In this document: positions 1 through 9,030 of the stretch, piece after piece
How the letters are laid out: every line of letters begins with the position of its first letter
Numbering within the stretch: position 1 is the first letter of the stretch
From: Bacteroidia bacterium
GTDB taxonomy: Bacteria; Bacteroidota; Bacteroidia; Chitinophagales; Saprospiraceae
NCBI GenBank assembly: GCA_030430845.1
Contig: JAUIKE010000028.1
Span: 1 to 63,725 of the forward strand
Direction of reading: 5' to 3'
Length of the DNA: 63,725 bases
Notes under the pieces: model-generated
What the model was told of the DNA's origin: nothing
The model's database searches: none
What the model saw: the letters and a program-made list of their open reading frames with translations, nothing else
Made by a program: the position numbers and the translations under genes

Positions 1-95
1 GGATCGGTTTTCAGCTTTTCCTCAAACGCAGCCAATTCCTGTGCGCTCAGTTCGCCATTGACATATTTTTCTATTATTTCATATCTATCTTCCAT
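1..95 (-). CDS. N-terminal fragment of the gene downstream of the ECF sigma factor
   Basis: An open frame starts at the ATG complementary to 93-95 and runs off the left edge, giving 31 codons. The peptide begins MEDRYEIIEKYVNGELSAQE and is acidic and helical. Short starts of this kind (an I/YVNGEL-x-x-x-E segment) are common in Bacteroidota anti-sigma-like or membrane proteins encoded just after an ECF sigma factor. The gene lies 30 nt downstream of the sigma factor on the same strand, so the two are probably cotranscribed. Product class is inferred; only the N-terminus is visible. Confidence 0.6.
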   Translation of the reverse strand, partial: MEDRYEIIEKYVNGELSAQELAAFEEKLKTD

Positions 96-125
96 CTGCT
101 GATTCTTTTTTTACGCTAAAAAAGC

Positions 126-722
126 TTAGCCCGCCTTCGTCTGCAGTTGATTAAAATCAGGGGATGCCTTTATTCTTTTCATAAGTTTGGCAATACATTC
201 CGATTTTTTTTTGCGTGCATAACTGTACGATACGTCAAGTTGTTCGGCCACTTTTTTCATGTGCGTGCCCGTCCAGGAAAACCGAAGGAGTTTTTGACAA
301 CCCTCGCTCAGACTGCTAAAAGCTTTTTGAAACAAGGCGTCCTGTTTTTGCTCTTTGTTGGTTGATTCAGCCACTTCTATAGCTTCCTTCTCTTCCTTAA
401 ATCCTTCCCACTCCTTTATTGTTACCCCCACCTTTTTACGACTCTTAAGTTCATTGATCCATTTACTGCGGCAAATCAGGTAAAGGTAGGCCTCGAATGG
501 ACAAGTCAGAATGAAGGGGCCTTTCCTGGCTTTTTGATAAATGGCGATCAAGGCTTCCTGGAACAGGTCCTGAGCATCCTTTGCCGATCCATTATTGGAG
601 GTCACAAAGCTGCGGATCCTTCCTGCAAACTTTTCATAGATCTCCTCAATGGCCTTCCGGTCATTAGCAAGCAGCGCTTGAATGTACTTCTGGTCAGCAT
701 GTGGGACAGATTTGGATGACAT
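126..722 (-). CDS. RNA polymerase sigma factor, ECF (sigma-70) family
   Basis: Encodes 198 residues from the ATG at 720-722. A longer in-frame start at 785 would add 21 residues with no family match, so the shorter form is chosen. The sigma-2 region covers roughly residues 15-90 (AIEEIYEKFAGRIRSF and DAQDLFQEALIAIYQKA). The sigma-4 helix-turn-helix is near the C-terminus (HMKKVAEQLDVSYSYARKKK). The factor should recruit RNA polymerase to a specific regulon. It is divergent from the lipoprotein/PKD/TPR-CHAT operon, with about 170 nt between the starts, so that operon is a plausible target. A possible membrane partner follows at 95. The regulon and inducing signal cannot be read from sequence. 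Confidence 0.92.
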   Translation of the reverse strand: MSSKSVPHADQKYIQALLANDRKAIEEIYEKFAGRIRSFVTSNNGSAKDAQDLFQEALIAIYQKARKGPFILTCPFEAYLYLICRSKWINELKSRKKVGVTIKEWEGFKEEKEAIEVAESTNKEQKQDALFQKAFSSLSEGCQKLLRFSWTGTHMKKVAEQLDVSYSYARKKKSECIAKLMKRIKASPDFNQLQTKAG

Positions 723-891
723 GGCAGCAGGCTTGAATTCTTCAGTAAAATAATAATAAAAAATCTTTCCTGGGGGGGGTAACAAAAATCAGAAGCTATT
801 GATGTAAGAGTGAAAATGGGCGCAGGACAAGGAAAGTAAATCCACCTATAAGGTCCCATTCATCAGAACATATTTTTAAAATTTAAAAAAA

Positions 892-1170
892 ATGAAAATG
901 AAAAAATTAGCATTCCTAAGCTTTTTGGCAGCGATCAGCTTGAGCTTTTTAATCAGTAGCTGCGAAAAGGATGAAAGAGAAACGATCCAACGGGCCCGGC
1001 CGGTTTACACAGAATGGAAAGACGTAGACAATGACGGACAACTGGACCTGGTCATTGGATTTGAAAAAATGGACCTGGACCGCCTTGAGCAGCAAAACGT
1101 AGTCCTGCAAGGATATTTTCCTTCAACCGACACGAGGTTTGAAACCGACCCCTTCTTCGTGGGTAGATAA
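892..1170 (+). CDS. Small lipoprotein with Asp-rich calcium-loop-like motif
   Basis: A 92-residue protein with a lipoprotein signal peptide; the lipobox is LISSC, with the modified Cys near residue 24. The mature part contains DVDNDGQLDLVIG, resembling the DxDxDG calcium loop found in FG-GAP/VCBS and dockerin repeats, but only one copy is present. It is first in a rightward series with the genes at 1243, 2196 and 4283, and is divergent from the ECF sigma factor. No full domain is recognised. Location at the cell envelope is a firm inference; function is unknown. Confidence 0.75.
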   Translation: MKMKKLAFLSFLAAISLSFLISSCEKDERETIQRARPVYTEWKDVDNDGQLDLVIGFEKMDLDRLEQQNVVLQGYFPSTDTRFETDPFFVGR

Positions 1171-1242
1171 TTGGGTAGTTGTATTTTTTGACCTCTATGC
1201 CAAATTGAACGAAGGAATTTTTTTACTAAAAAAAAAAGAACC

Positions 1243-2151
1243 ATGAAAACTAATAATCAAAGTCTAAGAATAAAAAAAATGATTGCCATTCCTCTATTAT
1301 TGATCCTTTCCGTGGTGGCTTGTGATTTTAAATCGCAGGTCGAAGCCCAGATCAAAGGAGATGGAGGTTCCGGTGTTTTGAAAGTTGAAGTAGTCGCCGG
1401 TGCAGAATTTAAAACCAAAGGGGTTGTCACAGAACGCACTTGTGAGGAGGTGGGTTACGGCAATGAAATCCGTGTAGCCTCTTGTGATGTTCTGGCGAAT
1501 GTAACCAGAAGGGTCAAGAATTCCAATGGTGATTTTGAGGAAGAAATTCGTCAGGAAACACACACCTTGGAATACAAGGTCGCTTGCATCCCTGGCACAG
1601 AATATGAAATTGATTGCAGCGATCCGGTAATTTTGCAAATTCCGAAGGATTGGACGATCACCAGGGCCACCTTTACCAGTGATGCCTTAAGCGGTCAGCT
1701 CAATGTGGAGGAATTTACCCCTTTTGCCGACTTTTATCAAACGCCTTATGTAGCGGAGCCCGGTTACAAATTGATTGTTCTGGGTTTCCCGTACGGAACT
1801 CCGGAAGCGCTGTATGATATAGAGCTGGAATGGCATTACGATCAATTAGGCACAAAGACGATTAAAGCGGTATATGCTGCAGCGGTTCATTATGTGGATC
1901 CGCTGAATGGAGAAGTTCATATGTACTTTCCGCCGGCTGCACCGGCCGAGTATGACTTTTCCAAAATTCAAAATCCTTTTTATATGGCGGAGATCACAGC
2001 AGCTCATGTAAGAGCCCGGCAGCTTTCAACTGTGGAAAAGCAGAGCTTTAATCTGCCGGAAGCAGATCAACGGGAATATATGGTCTTCACATTAGACGGA
2101 GCCGATCCCAAAGAGGTTGACCTCCAATCATTGCAGTTGGCTGTTGAATAA
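1243..2151 (+). CDS. Hypothetical exported lipoprotein
   Basis: 302 residues. The N-terminus carries a hydrophobic stretch followed by a lipobox (LSVVAC), so the protein is probably a lipoprotein. An in-frame ATG at 1279 would give a more usual short signal peptide and is a good alternative start. The mature part is beta-rich and has paired cysteines (for example TCEEVGYG and ASCDV) that could form disulfides. I recognise no family. It lies 72 nt after the small lipoprotein gene and 44 nt before the PKD-domain gene, suggesting one transcript. Confidence 0.75.
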   Translation: MKTNNQSLRIKKMIAIPLLLILSVVACDFKSQVEAQIKGDGGSGVLKVEVVAGAEFKTKGVVTERTCEEVGYGNEIRVASCDVLANVTRRVKNSNGDFEEEIRQETHTLEYKVACIPGTEYEIDCSDPVILQIPKDWTITRATFTSDALSGQLNVEEFTPFADFYQTPYVAEPGYKLIVLGFPYGTPEALYDIELEWHYDQLGTKTIKAVYAAAVHYVDPLNGEVHMYFPPAAPAEYDFSKIQNPFYMAEITAAHVRARQLSTVEKQSFNLPEADQREYMVFTLDGADPKEVDLQSLQLAVE

Positions 2152-2195
2152 TTGAATTCATGGACAAATTCCCGTAAATTATTTTTAAACACCTT

Positions 2196-4202
2196 ATGAA
2201 AGCCAAGATCGTACTGAATTTATGTTGGTTGCTTTTGATAAACGGTAACCTCTGGGCACAAGGATCCTCCCTGTCGGACCGACAGGGAGAGATCCTTTTT
2301 GAAATGACTCCTCGGGGAGTACAGTTTTCGGCGGTCACTCCTCCGCTGGGGCAAATTGCCGGGGCCCCGCCGGCTTTTTATTCCTACTTCTGGGAATTCG
2401 GTGATGGACAATTCAGTTTTAAGGAGCGGCCGTTACACATCTATCCTCATGCGGGCGAATTTGAGACCCGCCTTTATTTGACCAATAATTATGACGACGG
2501 TAAACCACCGCCTACCCGGCCGAAAAAGCTTTATGTAAAGAATAACGCCCTGGCTTCTATTAACAGCCCCCTTAATCACACTCCTGTTATTTCAGGGGGC
2601 CGCTCTTTAAAGCTTCAAACAAATCAGGACCCCCGGCCGGATGAAGCCTTAGTTTGTATTTTTAGCTATAAAAACCAGCAATCCGTTAAGCGGGAAGGAC
2701 GCTTATACCTGTTTTTTAATGAGCGGAAATTTAAACGGACCCACTTCGAATTTGGAGGTGCCAGAACCTACCATGGAGAGACCGTCCTTGCGGAAGATTT
2801 ATTCAGCTTCACAGAAAAAAGCTTGGCGCCCAGCCCAGAATTATGGGCTTCCGTTGAATCCGGTTTTGGAAAAAAGGGAGGGGCCGGTCCCTTTTGGGTA
2901 GAGACTTTTGAACAGACGGTACTGGAAAACACACTGGATGAAGCCAGGTCGCGGTATCGTGATCAAAAAGCCTGGCAGTTCACTGATCTGAAGCCCGGAG
3001 AAGAGAGAAATCTTTTTATCGACCTGGGCACTACAGAGGAAATGCTGGTGGATACCAATGCCATCATCAGTATACAAGGTGTTTTTGTTCCGGAAGGAAA
3101 TTCAGCCATAGAAGTGTTCACCTTAGAACTGCCGATAGTGGCTTCCCATGATCCCAATCATATTGCCGTGTCCGATACAAGAGTTAATTTCCGCCGGGCG
3201 AAACGAAATGAACTGACCTATAAAGTCCGTTTCCAGAACACCGGGGAAGGCCCGGCTAGTGAGATCCGGATCAAAACCAGTATACCTCCCGGCCTTGAGG
3301 CCGCCGGCTTGGAGTTGCTTGATTATTACCCGCTTTGCCCTATTTGTCCGGAAGAGCCAGTGACCTATAGCTGCCTTGATACGCTGATTGAAGAGAACCA
3401 GGTCACTTTTTCCTTTCACAACATTTACCTGCCGGGGATCAAACAAGCAGGCGTTTTTTCAAGGGATTCAACAAAGGGCTTCGTGAAGTTTAAGCTGGTG
3501 CCCGAGAAAAATATTAAGCGGATCGCCCTGAATAGCCGGGCCGAGATTTATTTTGATAAAAATCCGTCTATTCGGACCAATTCGGCGGTCACTCAATTCA
3601 CAGGATATGCACTGGGTTTTAAAGCCGGAGTAGATGTCCGCACTGACAATGGAGAGGTAAGTAGTTATTTTATTGGTGCGACCATTTCTCCCGTAAAAGC
3701 CTCCAAATGGTATTATCAGGGAGAGATCATGCTGGGGTATGGTACTCGTTCGGAACGGAGCAGCCTGTGTTTTGAAGAAGTAATCAGTTCGGATGACTTT
3801 CCCCTTTTTCTTTTTGGGCTTCAGGAAACCGAGTCACAAGTGAAAACCATTATGCTGGAAGTGGTACCGCTACAATTTCGAAAAAACCTACTTGATTTGT
3901 TAAGCGTAGGTCTAGGTACTCAGCTTAGCCTGGTTCTTGATCGGCAAGAGGAATCGGAAACGCTCATTCGGCCCGAACTTTTTGAAGATGAGCAATGCCA
4001 GTTTGTCGCTCTTGTGCGAAATCCTCCTCCAGTTCCAATTATTTCAACTACCAAATTGCCTGTGGAAGGCGCGTTTCATTTTTTTGCGGATATTAATGCT
4101 GGTATGGTGAAAAACGGACCGATGGGAGGACTCCGGTATTTACACAGTCTCAATCCAAATTTTAGCCATCGGCTTCAACTTTATTTAAATTGGAAATTCT
4201 GA
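2196..4202 (+). CDS. Exported PKD-domain protein with DUF11/DUF7619-like domain
   Basis: 668 residues with a cleavable signal peptide (cut near NLWAQ-G). A PKD domain at about residues 35-115 shows the YFWEFGDGQFSF core. At about 317-470 there is a segment starting DPNHIAVSD with YKVRFQNTGEGPASEIRI. This matches the beta-sandwich repeat seen in many large Bacteroidota surface proteins just before a sorting tail. The last 190 residues are beta-rich with alternating hydrophobicity and end in NWKF, which suits an outer-membrane-associated or barrel-like domain; no clear type IX sorting motif is visible. It is third in the operon next to the TPR-CHAT gene. The role is probably adhesion or structure at the cell surface (inference). 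Confidence 0.8.
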   Translation: MKAKIVLNLCWLLLINGNLWAQGSSLSDRQGEILFEMTPRGVQFSAVTPPLGQIAGAPPAFYSYFWEFGDGQFSFKERPLHIYPHAGEFETRLYLTNNYDDGKPPPTRPKKLYVKNNALASINSPLNHTPVISGGRSLKLQTNQDPRPDEALVCIFSYKNQQSVKREGRLYLFFNERKFKRTHFEFGGARTYHGETVLAEDLFSFTEKSLAPSPELWASVESGFGKKGGAGPFWVETFEQTVLENTLDEARSRYRDQKAWQFTDLKPGEERNLFIDLGTTEEMLVDTNAIISIQGVFVPEGNSAIEVFTLELPIVASHDPNHIAVSDTRVNFRRAKRNELTYKVRFQNTGEGPASEIRIKTSIPPGLEAAGLELLDYYPLCPICPEEPVTYSCLDTLIEENQVTFSFHNIYLPGIKQAGVFSRDSTKGFVKFKLVPEKNIKRIALNSRAEIYFDKNPSIRTNSAVTQFTGYALGFKAGVDVRTDNGEVSSYFIGATISPVKASKWYYQGEIMLGYGTRSERSSLCFEEVISSDDFPLFLFGLQETESQVKTIMLEVVPLQFRKNLLDLLSVGLGTQLSLVLDRQEESETLIRPELFEDEQCQFVALVRNPPPVPIISTTKLPVEGAFHFFADINAGMVKNGPMGGLRYLHSLNPNFSHRLQLYLNWKF

Positions 4203-4282
4203 TACCTGTTGAGCCATCCTGGGAGCCCTTTTTATGGAAAAAAAGCTTAAAAACCCGTATCATGTAGGAATTGCGATCAAAT

Positions 4283-7147
4283 ATGGATATTAGAAACGGT
4301 CTGATCTGGTTAATGTTGATTCCCTGTTCACACTTTGCCCAATCCGGTCTGGATACAACAGTACTGAAACAACTGGATGCAGGCATTGAGCGGTTTGAGC
4401 AAACGGGGCCTCTCGACAGTCTGGTGCTTTTTTATCGGCAGAAGACGCAAATTCTGAAAGAGGCGGATGAATTAGCGGCCTGGGTCAGTACCTATCTCGA
4501 TCTTGGCCTCACCGATCCGGATCATACACTTTCTTACCTAGATAGTATGCAGCAGCAGATGTGGCGCCTTCCCCGCGATTCGACCGAAAAAGAAGCCTTG
4601 GTGTGGTGTTACATGTATCAAGGTTATTATTTGAAGGAGGGGAATGACATTTTAGGTTCAGCCCGGGCCTATGAGAAAGCCCTTAAATGGTACGCTGATT
4701 GTTCTCCGGAAGATTTTGATATCCTGGAGTGGGTCATCAAACCTCTTGGCAACCATTACACGCGCTTGGGAGATAATGAAAAAGCCATTAATCTTTTTGT
4801 AGAAGCTATTGAATTTGCAAGTGGGCGCTATTCTGCCGGATCCCTGGCCGGGCTATACAATAATTTAGGACTGGCATATTGGAACCAGGCCAAATACCAA
4901 TTCGCTATTGAGGAATACCAAAAAGGGCTGGCCTTACCGGAGCTTCCTGCCTCCAGCCGTGCTTTGCTGTTGTCCAACCTGGCCGGTAGTTATTTCGATA
5001 AGGGCGATCTGGCCCAGGCTGTTGAAGCGGCCCAACAGGCCGACCAGCTTTTTGGCTCTATGGGGCCGACGACATTGGCCGACCGTCAGGTGCTTGCCTG
5101 GATCTGCGGAAACAAAAAAATACTGGGACAAATCTACCTGGAAGAAAAAAAATATGAAACTGCCGGTCGTTTTTTCGAAGAAGCAATGGCGACCGGCCTC
5201 AGGGCTTTTTGGGGTTCCCGAAATCGGCAGCTTGGGAAAATATATATAGCCAAAGGTCAACTTGAGCAGCTCGAAGGCAAACTGAATGACGCGCTCCGTA
5301 GCTTTAACCTTGCCCTGCAGGCAGTTATCCCTTCTTTTCAGTCGGAAGTACCCCTTGAAAACCCAGATAGGGCGGCGCTCTATGAAGAAAACACGATCTT
5401 CGAAGCGCTGGAGGCCAAGGCAGATGTTTTATTGAAAAAATTTGATGCCGAAGACAAAACGGAATACCTCCAGGCTAGTCTGGAATGCCACCAGTTAGCT
5501 TCACAAGTGGAGGGGCTGCTCCGGCAAACCTATCAATATCAATCCTCTAAACTGGATTTGCAACAGCAAAGTCGCCAAAGAAGCGAGCAAGCCATAGAGG
5601 TGGCTTATTTGCTGTATTCCAAAACCGGGGACCCGGCCTACATCATCAGCGCCTTTAATTTTGCTCAGCAAAACAAGGCTACTATTCTGTTGGAAGCCGT
5701 CAAAAAGAACCTGGCCTTAAAAAGGACTAACTTAAGAGATAGCCTCTTTGCAGTGGAACAACAACTGAAAAACCTGAATGCCGATTATTCACGTCGGATA
5801 TTGGAAGCTCGCCAGACTGGAAACTCGAAAGCTATTGTCGAACAGCTTGAGACCCGTAAACGGAAAACCTATTCCCAGCTTCAGGAAGTGACCCTTTTAA
5901 TAGAAAAAAGATACCCTTCCCTGAAGCAAATGAAAGAACAATTGGAACCTGTCGCTTTTGGCGATTTGCAAATAGCACTATCCGACCGTTCCTGTGAATT
6001 GCTGGAGTTCTTTGAAGGCAGAAATGACATTTATCTATTTTACATTTCAGAGCAGGAGCTTCCTCAACTAAAAAAGATTTCTTTGGCGGATAGTGTCCAG
6101 GCTGTATTGCAATCTTTTAGAAACTATTTTGTTTCTTCAAAAGTTATTGCCAATGACCCGGAAGGTTTTCTATCAAGGGCATTCGAGGTGTATCAATTAT
6201 TAGGTTTGTCTTTTGCTGGAAATGAAAATTCGGGGCAGTCAGCAAAATTATTAATAAGTCCGGATGGACAGCTAAACTTAATTCCTTTTGAGGCCTTATT
6301 GACGGGAGCGCCAAAAGGGCCGAATCTAGCCGATGCCCCCTACTTAATAAAGTCGCGGTCTATTTATTATGCTTACTCGGTTACTTTATGGCATACTCAG
6401 CTGGATAGGATGATCTCTCCTGCCGCACGATCTATGCTGGCCGTGGCACCGGTTTTTTCTGGAGGTGAATCCTCTCTGCCTCCCCTTGAGCACAGCTATC
6501 GCAGCAGCAAAAAATTAGCCTCTACTATCCGGAACAGTCAAATACTTGCCAGAGAAGAAGCCAGTCTTGGTAATTTTAAAAGGCTTGGATCGACATTCTC
6601 CATTCTGCATTTGGCCACCCATGCCTCTTCCAATGAGCAGGAAACACCGCCACGTATTGCCTTCATTGATAGTACCCTTTATCTGCCTGAGATACACGCC
6701 CTGAGTATTCCGGCCGAGCTGGTAGTGCTGAGTGCCTGTGAAACCGGATTAGGTAAGCTTCAACCAGGAGAGGGCGTCATGAGTCTTGCCCGCAGTTTTT
6801 TTTATGCAGGTGCCGGAGGGCTGATCTCTAGTTTGTGGACCGTCAATGATCATACGACTTCAGAACTTTTTTTAAGCTTTTATGACAAGCTTTTAAAAAA
6901 GCAACCTCTATCACTGGCATTACAAGAGGCAAAGCTGGAATATTTAGAAGATCCGAATATCAGCGATGCCCAGAAATCTCCCTATTACTGGGCAGGCTTT
7001 GTTTTTGTTGGGCATGACAAAGCCCTGGACTTAAAACCCAGCAACCAACTTCCAGCTTGGAGTCTGGTGTTTTTGGGCTTATTTATTCTTGCAGCTCTAT
7101 GGCAGGGCTTAAGATGGAGGGCGGCTGTTGGCCGCAACCCATCTTAA
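4283..7147 (+). CDS. Exported TPR-CHAT domain protein (caspase-like protease)
   Basis: 954 residues from the ATG at 4283; an upstream TTG at 4271 is less likely because the ATG opens a good signal peptide (MDIRNGLIWLMLIPCSHFAQ). Residues about 50-420 are tetratricopeptide repeats (for example AGLYNNLGLAYWNQAKYQFA), followed by a coiled-coil-rich stretch at about 440-560. The CHAT peptidase domain fills about 610-910 with both catalytic residues: His780 in LHLATHASS and Cys819 in VVLSACETGLG. A transmembrane helix near the C-terminus (WSLVFLGLFILAAL) precedes a basic tail. CHAT is the separase/caspase-like clan CD fold. The signal peptide and C-terminal helix place the protease domain outside the cytoplasm, so substrates are probably periplasmic or envelope proteins (inference). 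Confidence 0.93.
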   Translation: MDIRNGLIWLMLIPCSHFAQSGLDTTVLKQLDAGIERFEQTGPLDSLVLFYRQKTQILKEADELAAWVSTYLDLGLTDPDHTLSYLDSMQQQMWRLPRDSTEKEALVWCYMYQGYYLKEGNDILGSARAYEKALKWYADCSPEDFDILEWVIKPLGNHYTRLGDNEKAINLFVEAIEFASGRYSAGSLAGLYNNLGLAYWNQAKYQFAIEEYQKGLALPELPASSRALLLSNLAGSYFDKGDLAQAVEAAQQADQLFGSMGPTTLADRQVLAWICGNKKILGQIYLEEKKYETAGRFFEEAMATGLRAFWGSRNRQLGKIYIAKGQLEQLEGKLNDALRSFNLALQAVIPSFQSEVPLENPDRAALYEENTIFEALEAKADVLLKKFDAEDKTEYLQASLECHQLASQVEGLLRQTYQYQSSKLDLQQQSRQRSEQAIEVAYLLYSKTGDPAYIISAFNFAQQNKATILLEAVKKNLALKRTNLRDSLFAVEQQLKNLNADYSRRILEARQTGNSKAIVEQLETRKRKTYSQLQEVTLLIEKRYPSLKQMKEQLEPVAFGDLQIALSDRSCELLEFFEGRNDIYLFYISEQELPQLKKISLADSVQAVLQSFRNYFVSSKVIANDPEGFLSRAFEVYQLLGLSFAGNENSGQSAKLLISPDGQLNLIPFEALLTGAPKGPNLADAPYLIKSRSIYYAYSVTLWHTQLDRMISPAARSMLAVAPVFSGGESSLPPLEHSYRSSKKLASTIRNSQILAREEASLGNFKRLGSTFSILHLATHASSNEQETPPRIAFIDSTLYLPEIHALSIPAELVVLSACETGLGKLQPGEGVMSLARSFFYAGAGGLISSLWTVNDHTTSELFLSFYDKLLKKQPLSLALQEAKLEYLEDPNISDAQKSPYYWAGFVFVGHDKALDLKPSNQLPAWSLVFLGLFILAALWQGLRWRAAVGRNPS

Positions 7148-7157
7148 GTCCTATTTC

Positions 7158-8657
7158 TCATTTCATCTCTTTCCACAAATAATGAACCGTTCCTACTCCG
7201 TCATTGGCCATTTTCTCCACTCCGTCTAAAAGCTGATCCAGTTTTTCCCTGCTGTATACCTGTCCGTCAAAGATCAGGGTTTGGATGGATCGGGTATGTT
7301 CTATGTTTTCTAATGGGTTGTTCTTTAAAATCAGCAGATCGGCTACTTGGCCGTTCGCTATGCTGCCGTGTGTAGCTTGTAATTTAAAGTACTCCGCCGG
7401 GTAAATGGTGGCAGCTCTGAGTGCTTCGGCCGGGGAGAGGCCCGCCTTCACCAGTTCTGCAAGTTCATCGTGCAGGCTGAGCCCCGGGAAGCAATAGGTG
7501 TCGTTGGCGTCGGTGCCGGCTAGTACTTTGAGTCCGGCCCGGCTGGCCTTGCCAGTCAGTTCCAGGCCTTTTTTGTAGAAGTCCATCACCGTTTTTTGGC
7601 CTTCGGGGCCAGGGTAACGATCAATCATGCCGTCGGCATCGCCTTTCCAGCCCATTCTTTGGAGGCGGTGGATATATTTTAATCGTGGATCCTTGCGAAA
7701 GGATTCATTGGAAGCAAAGGCATCCATCTTTCGTGTAATGTGGGTTGGACAAAACCAGGTTCCATTTTCTTTCATGACCTCGACTAATTCCAAGAACATC
7801 TCATCATCGTGGGTGTCGATCATTTCGCGAAGTCCCCGGGTATCATCTAAGCGGCCGTCGCCTTCGGAGAGGCCGGTGTACCGATCGTGATAGGATTGGC
7901 GAAGTTTTTCAGCTCCCGGATAGCACTCGAAGAGGAACAGCCGGGCGTGCTCGAAGCTTTTATGCCCTGCTTTGGCCGCTTCAATGGCGCTAACGGCCCG
8001 AGGCTTGTGACCCAGGACGGTGACCTTCTTATTTTTGGCGGCTTCAACCAGTGGAAAATAATATTCCGGGAGCACCGCATTATATACTTTTATAAAATCC
8101 GGTTTTTCTCCGGGAAACTGATTCACGATTTCACGGGCCTGTTCTTCACTTTGCAAGGAGGCCAGGAAAACAGCTCCAATCCCCTGAATACGCGGTCCAA
8201 CCATTTCGTGTGCCCGGATCTGCCAGTCCCAGGCTTTCTTTTGTTCGTAAGAACCATAACCGCCCAGGTCACGGATATTGGTGACCCCCGCCGCTGTGAA
8301 TAAAGGCAAAGTTAGCTGAGGAGCGAATTGCGGACTCAGGTGGGTGTGCATGTCCCAAAGCCCCGGGATGATATATTGGCCAGAGGCATCGAGGATGGTC
8401 GCTTGCTCCGGAACAGAGAGGGCGCCGGGAACGGCCATGTTGCTGATCTGCCCATTTTCAATTAAAAGATCTTGCCGGAGCGTAGAATCTCCTCGCAGGT
8501 CTACCACATTCGCATTTTTTATAAAAATAGTAGCCGTTTTTTCCGGCACATCGGGAGGAGCTGGTACCGGGATAGACAGGGTAATGGCAATGCCAATGAT
8601 CAACAGTAAGATAATGGCTGATAATGCAATCAATACTCGAATTAGTATCCGTTTCAT
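7158..8657 (-). CDS. Membrane-anchored amidohydrolase (imidazolonepropionase-like)
   Basis: 499 residues. One N-terminal transmembrane anchor (IALSAIILLLIIGIAITLSI) is followed by an amidohydrolase-superfamily barrel. Metal-site motifs are visible: DMHTH after GLWDMHTHLSP near residue 105, GHKPR and the following FEHARL segment supplying His, and GTDAND near residue 380. The C-terminus has the typical IANGQVADLLIL composite beta-sandwich. Such enzymes hydrolyse C-N bonds in cyclic amides or dipeptides; the substrate is not predictable here. It converges on the TPR-CHAT gene with a 10-nt gap and has no cotranscribed partner. Confidence 0.9.
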   Translation of the reverse strand: MKRILIRVLIALSAIILLLIIGIAITLSIPVPAPPDVPEKTATIFIKNANVVDLRGDSTLRQDLLIENGQISNMAVPGALSVPEQATILDASGQYIIPGLWDMHTHLSPQFAPQLTLPLFTAAGVTNIRDLGGYGSYEQKKAWDWQIRAHEMVGPRIQGIGAVFLASLQSEEQAREIVNQFPGEKPDFIKVYNAVLPEYYFPLVEAAKNKKVTVLGHKPRAVSAIEAAKAGHKSFEHARLFLFECYPGAEKLRQSYHDRYTGLSEGDGRLDDTRGLREMIDTHDDEMFLELVEVMKENGTWFCPTHITRKMDAFASNESFRKDPRLKYIHRLQRMGWKGDADGMIDRYPGPEGQKTVMDFYKKGLELTGKASRAGLKVLAGTDANDTYCFPGLSLHDELAELVKAGLSPAEALRAATIYPAEYFKLQATHGSIANGQVADLLILKNNPLENIEHTRSIQTLIFDGQVYSREKLDQLLDGVEKMANDGVGTVHYLWKEMK

Positions 8658-8760
8658 AATGAGATTTTAGAGGATTTTTTTCAGGCAATCAAACCCCAAT
8701 ACGAGCTTCCTACAAGCTGGATAGGGCGACATTTTTACGACATTTTAATGCCAAAGGCCC

Positions 8761-8913
8761 TTAAATTAGGTTTGGAACGCCTGATAGCGCACTTTCATGG
8801 TTTTTGTTGATGCCTTGATAAGTCCGGAGATACAGCCCGGCTTCTTCTGCAAGTTTTTCCTGGGAAAACTCTTTTTGTTGTCGGAGGATCTTAACCTTTT
8901 CACCAAAAGTCAT
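8761..8913 (-). pseudogene. Decayed XRE-type helix-turn-helix regulator
   Basis: A 50-codon frame on the minus strand begins MTFGEKVKILRQQKEFSQEK and continues LAEEAGLYLRTYQGINKN, then stops at 8761. The first 30 residues are a convincing XRE/Cro helix-turn-helix (recognition helix LAEEAGLYLRT, normally followed by IQRIENN). After GLYLRTYQ the similarity fades and a stop ends the frame before the fifth helix. This looks like a truncated remnant of a 100-200 residue regulator. It occupies most of the gap between the amidohydrolase and the cyclase gene. The rest of 8658-9030 holds only presumed promoters. Confidence 0.6.
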
Positions 8914-9030
8914 GTTAACACTGTTTTATTTGACAAATCAATCAAACGTTTTATCCGAGGACTGAAGTTAAGGGAAAAATAATCAACTCCTGCTGTGAAC
9001 TCATACTTCTTCGAAGTACCTTTGTGCGAA

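Noticed and set aside
2196..4202. Type IX secretion sorting domain on the PKD protein
   Set aside because: The C-terminus lacks the usual conserved end motif; only the preceding beta-sandwich type is recognisable.
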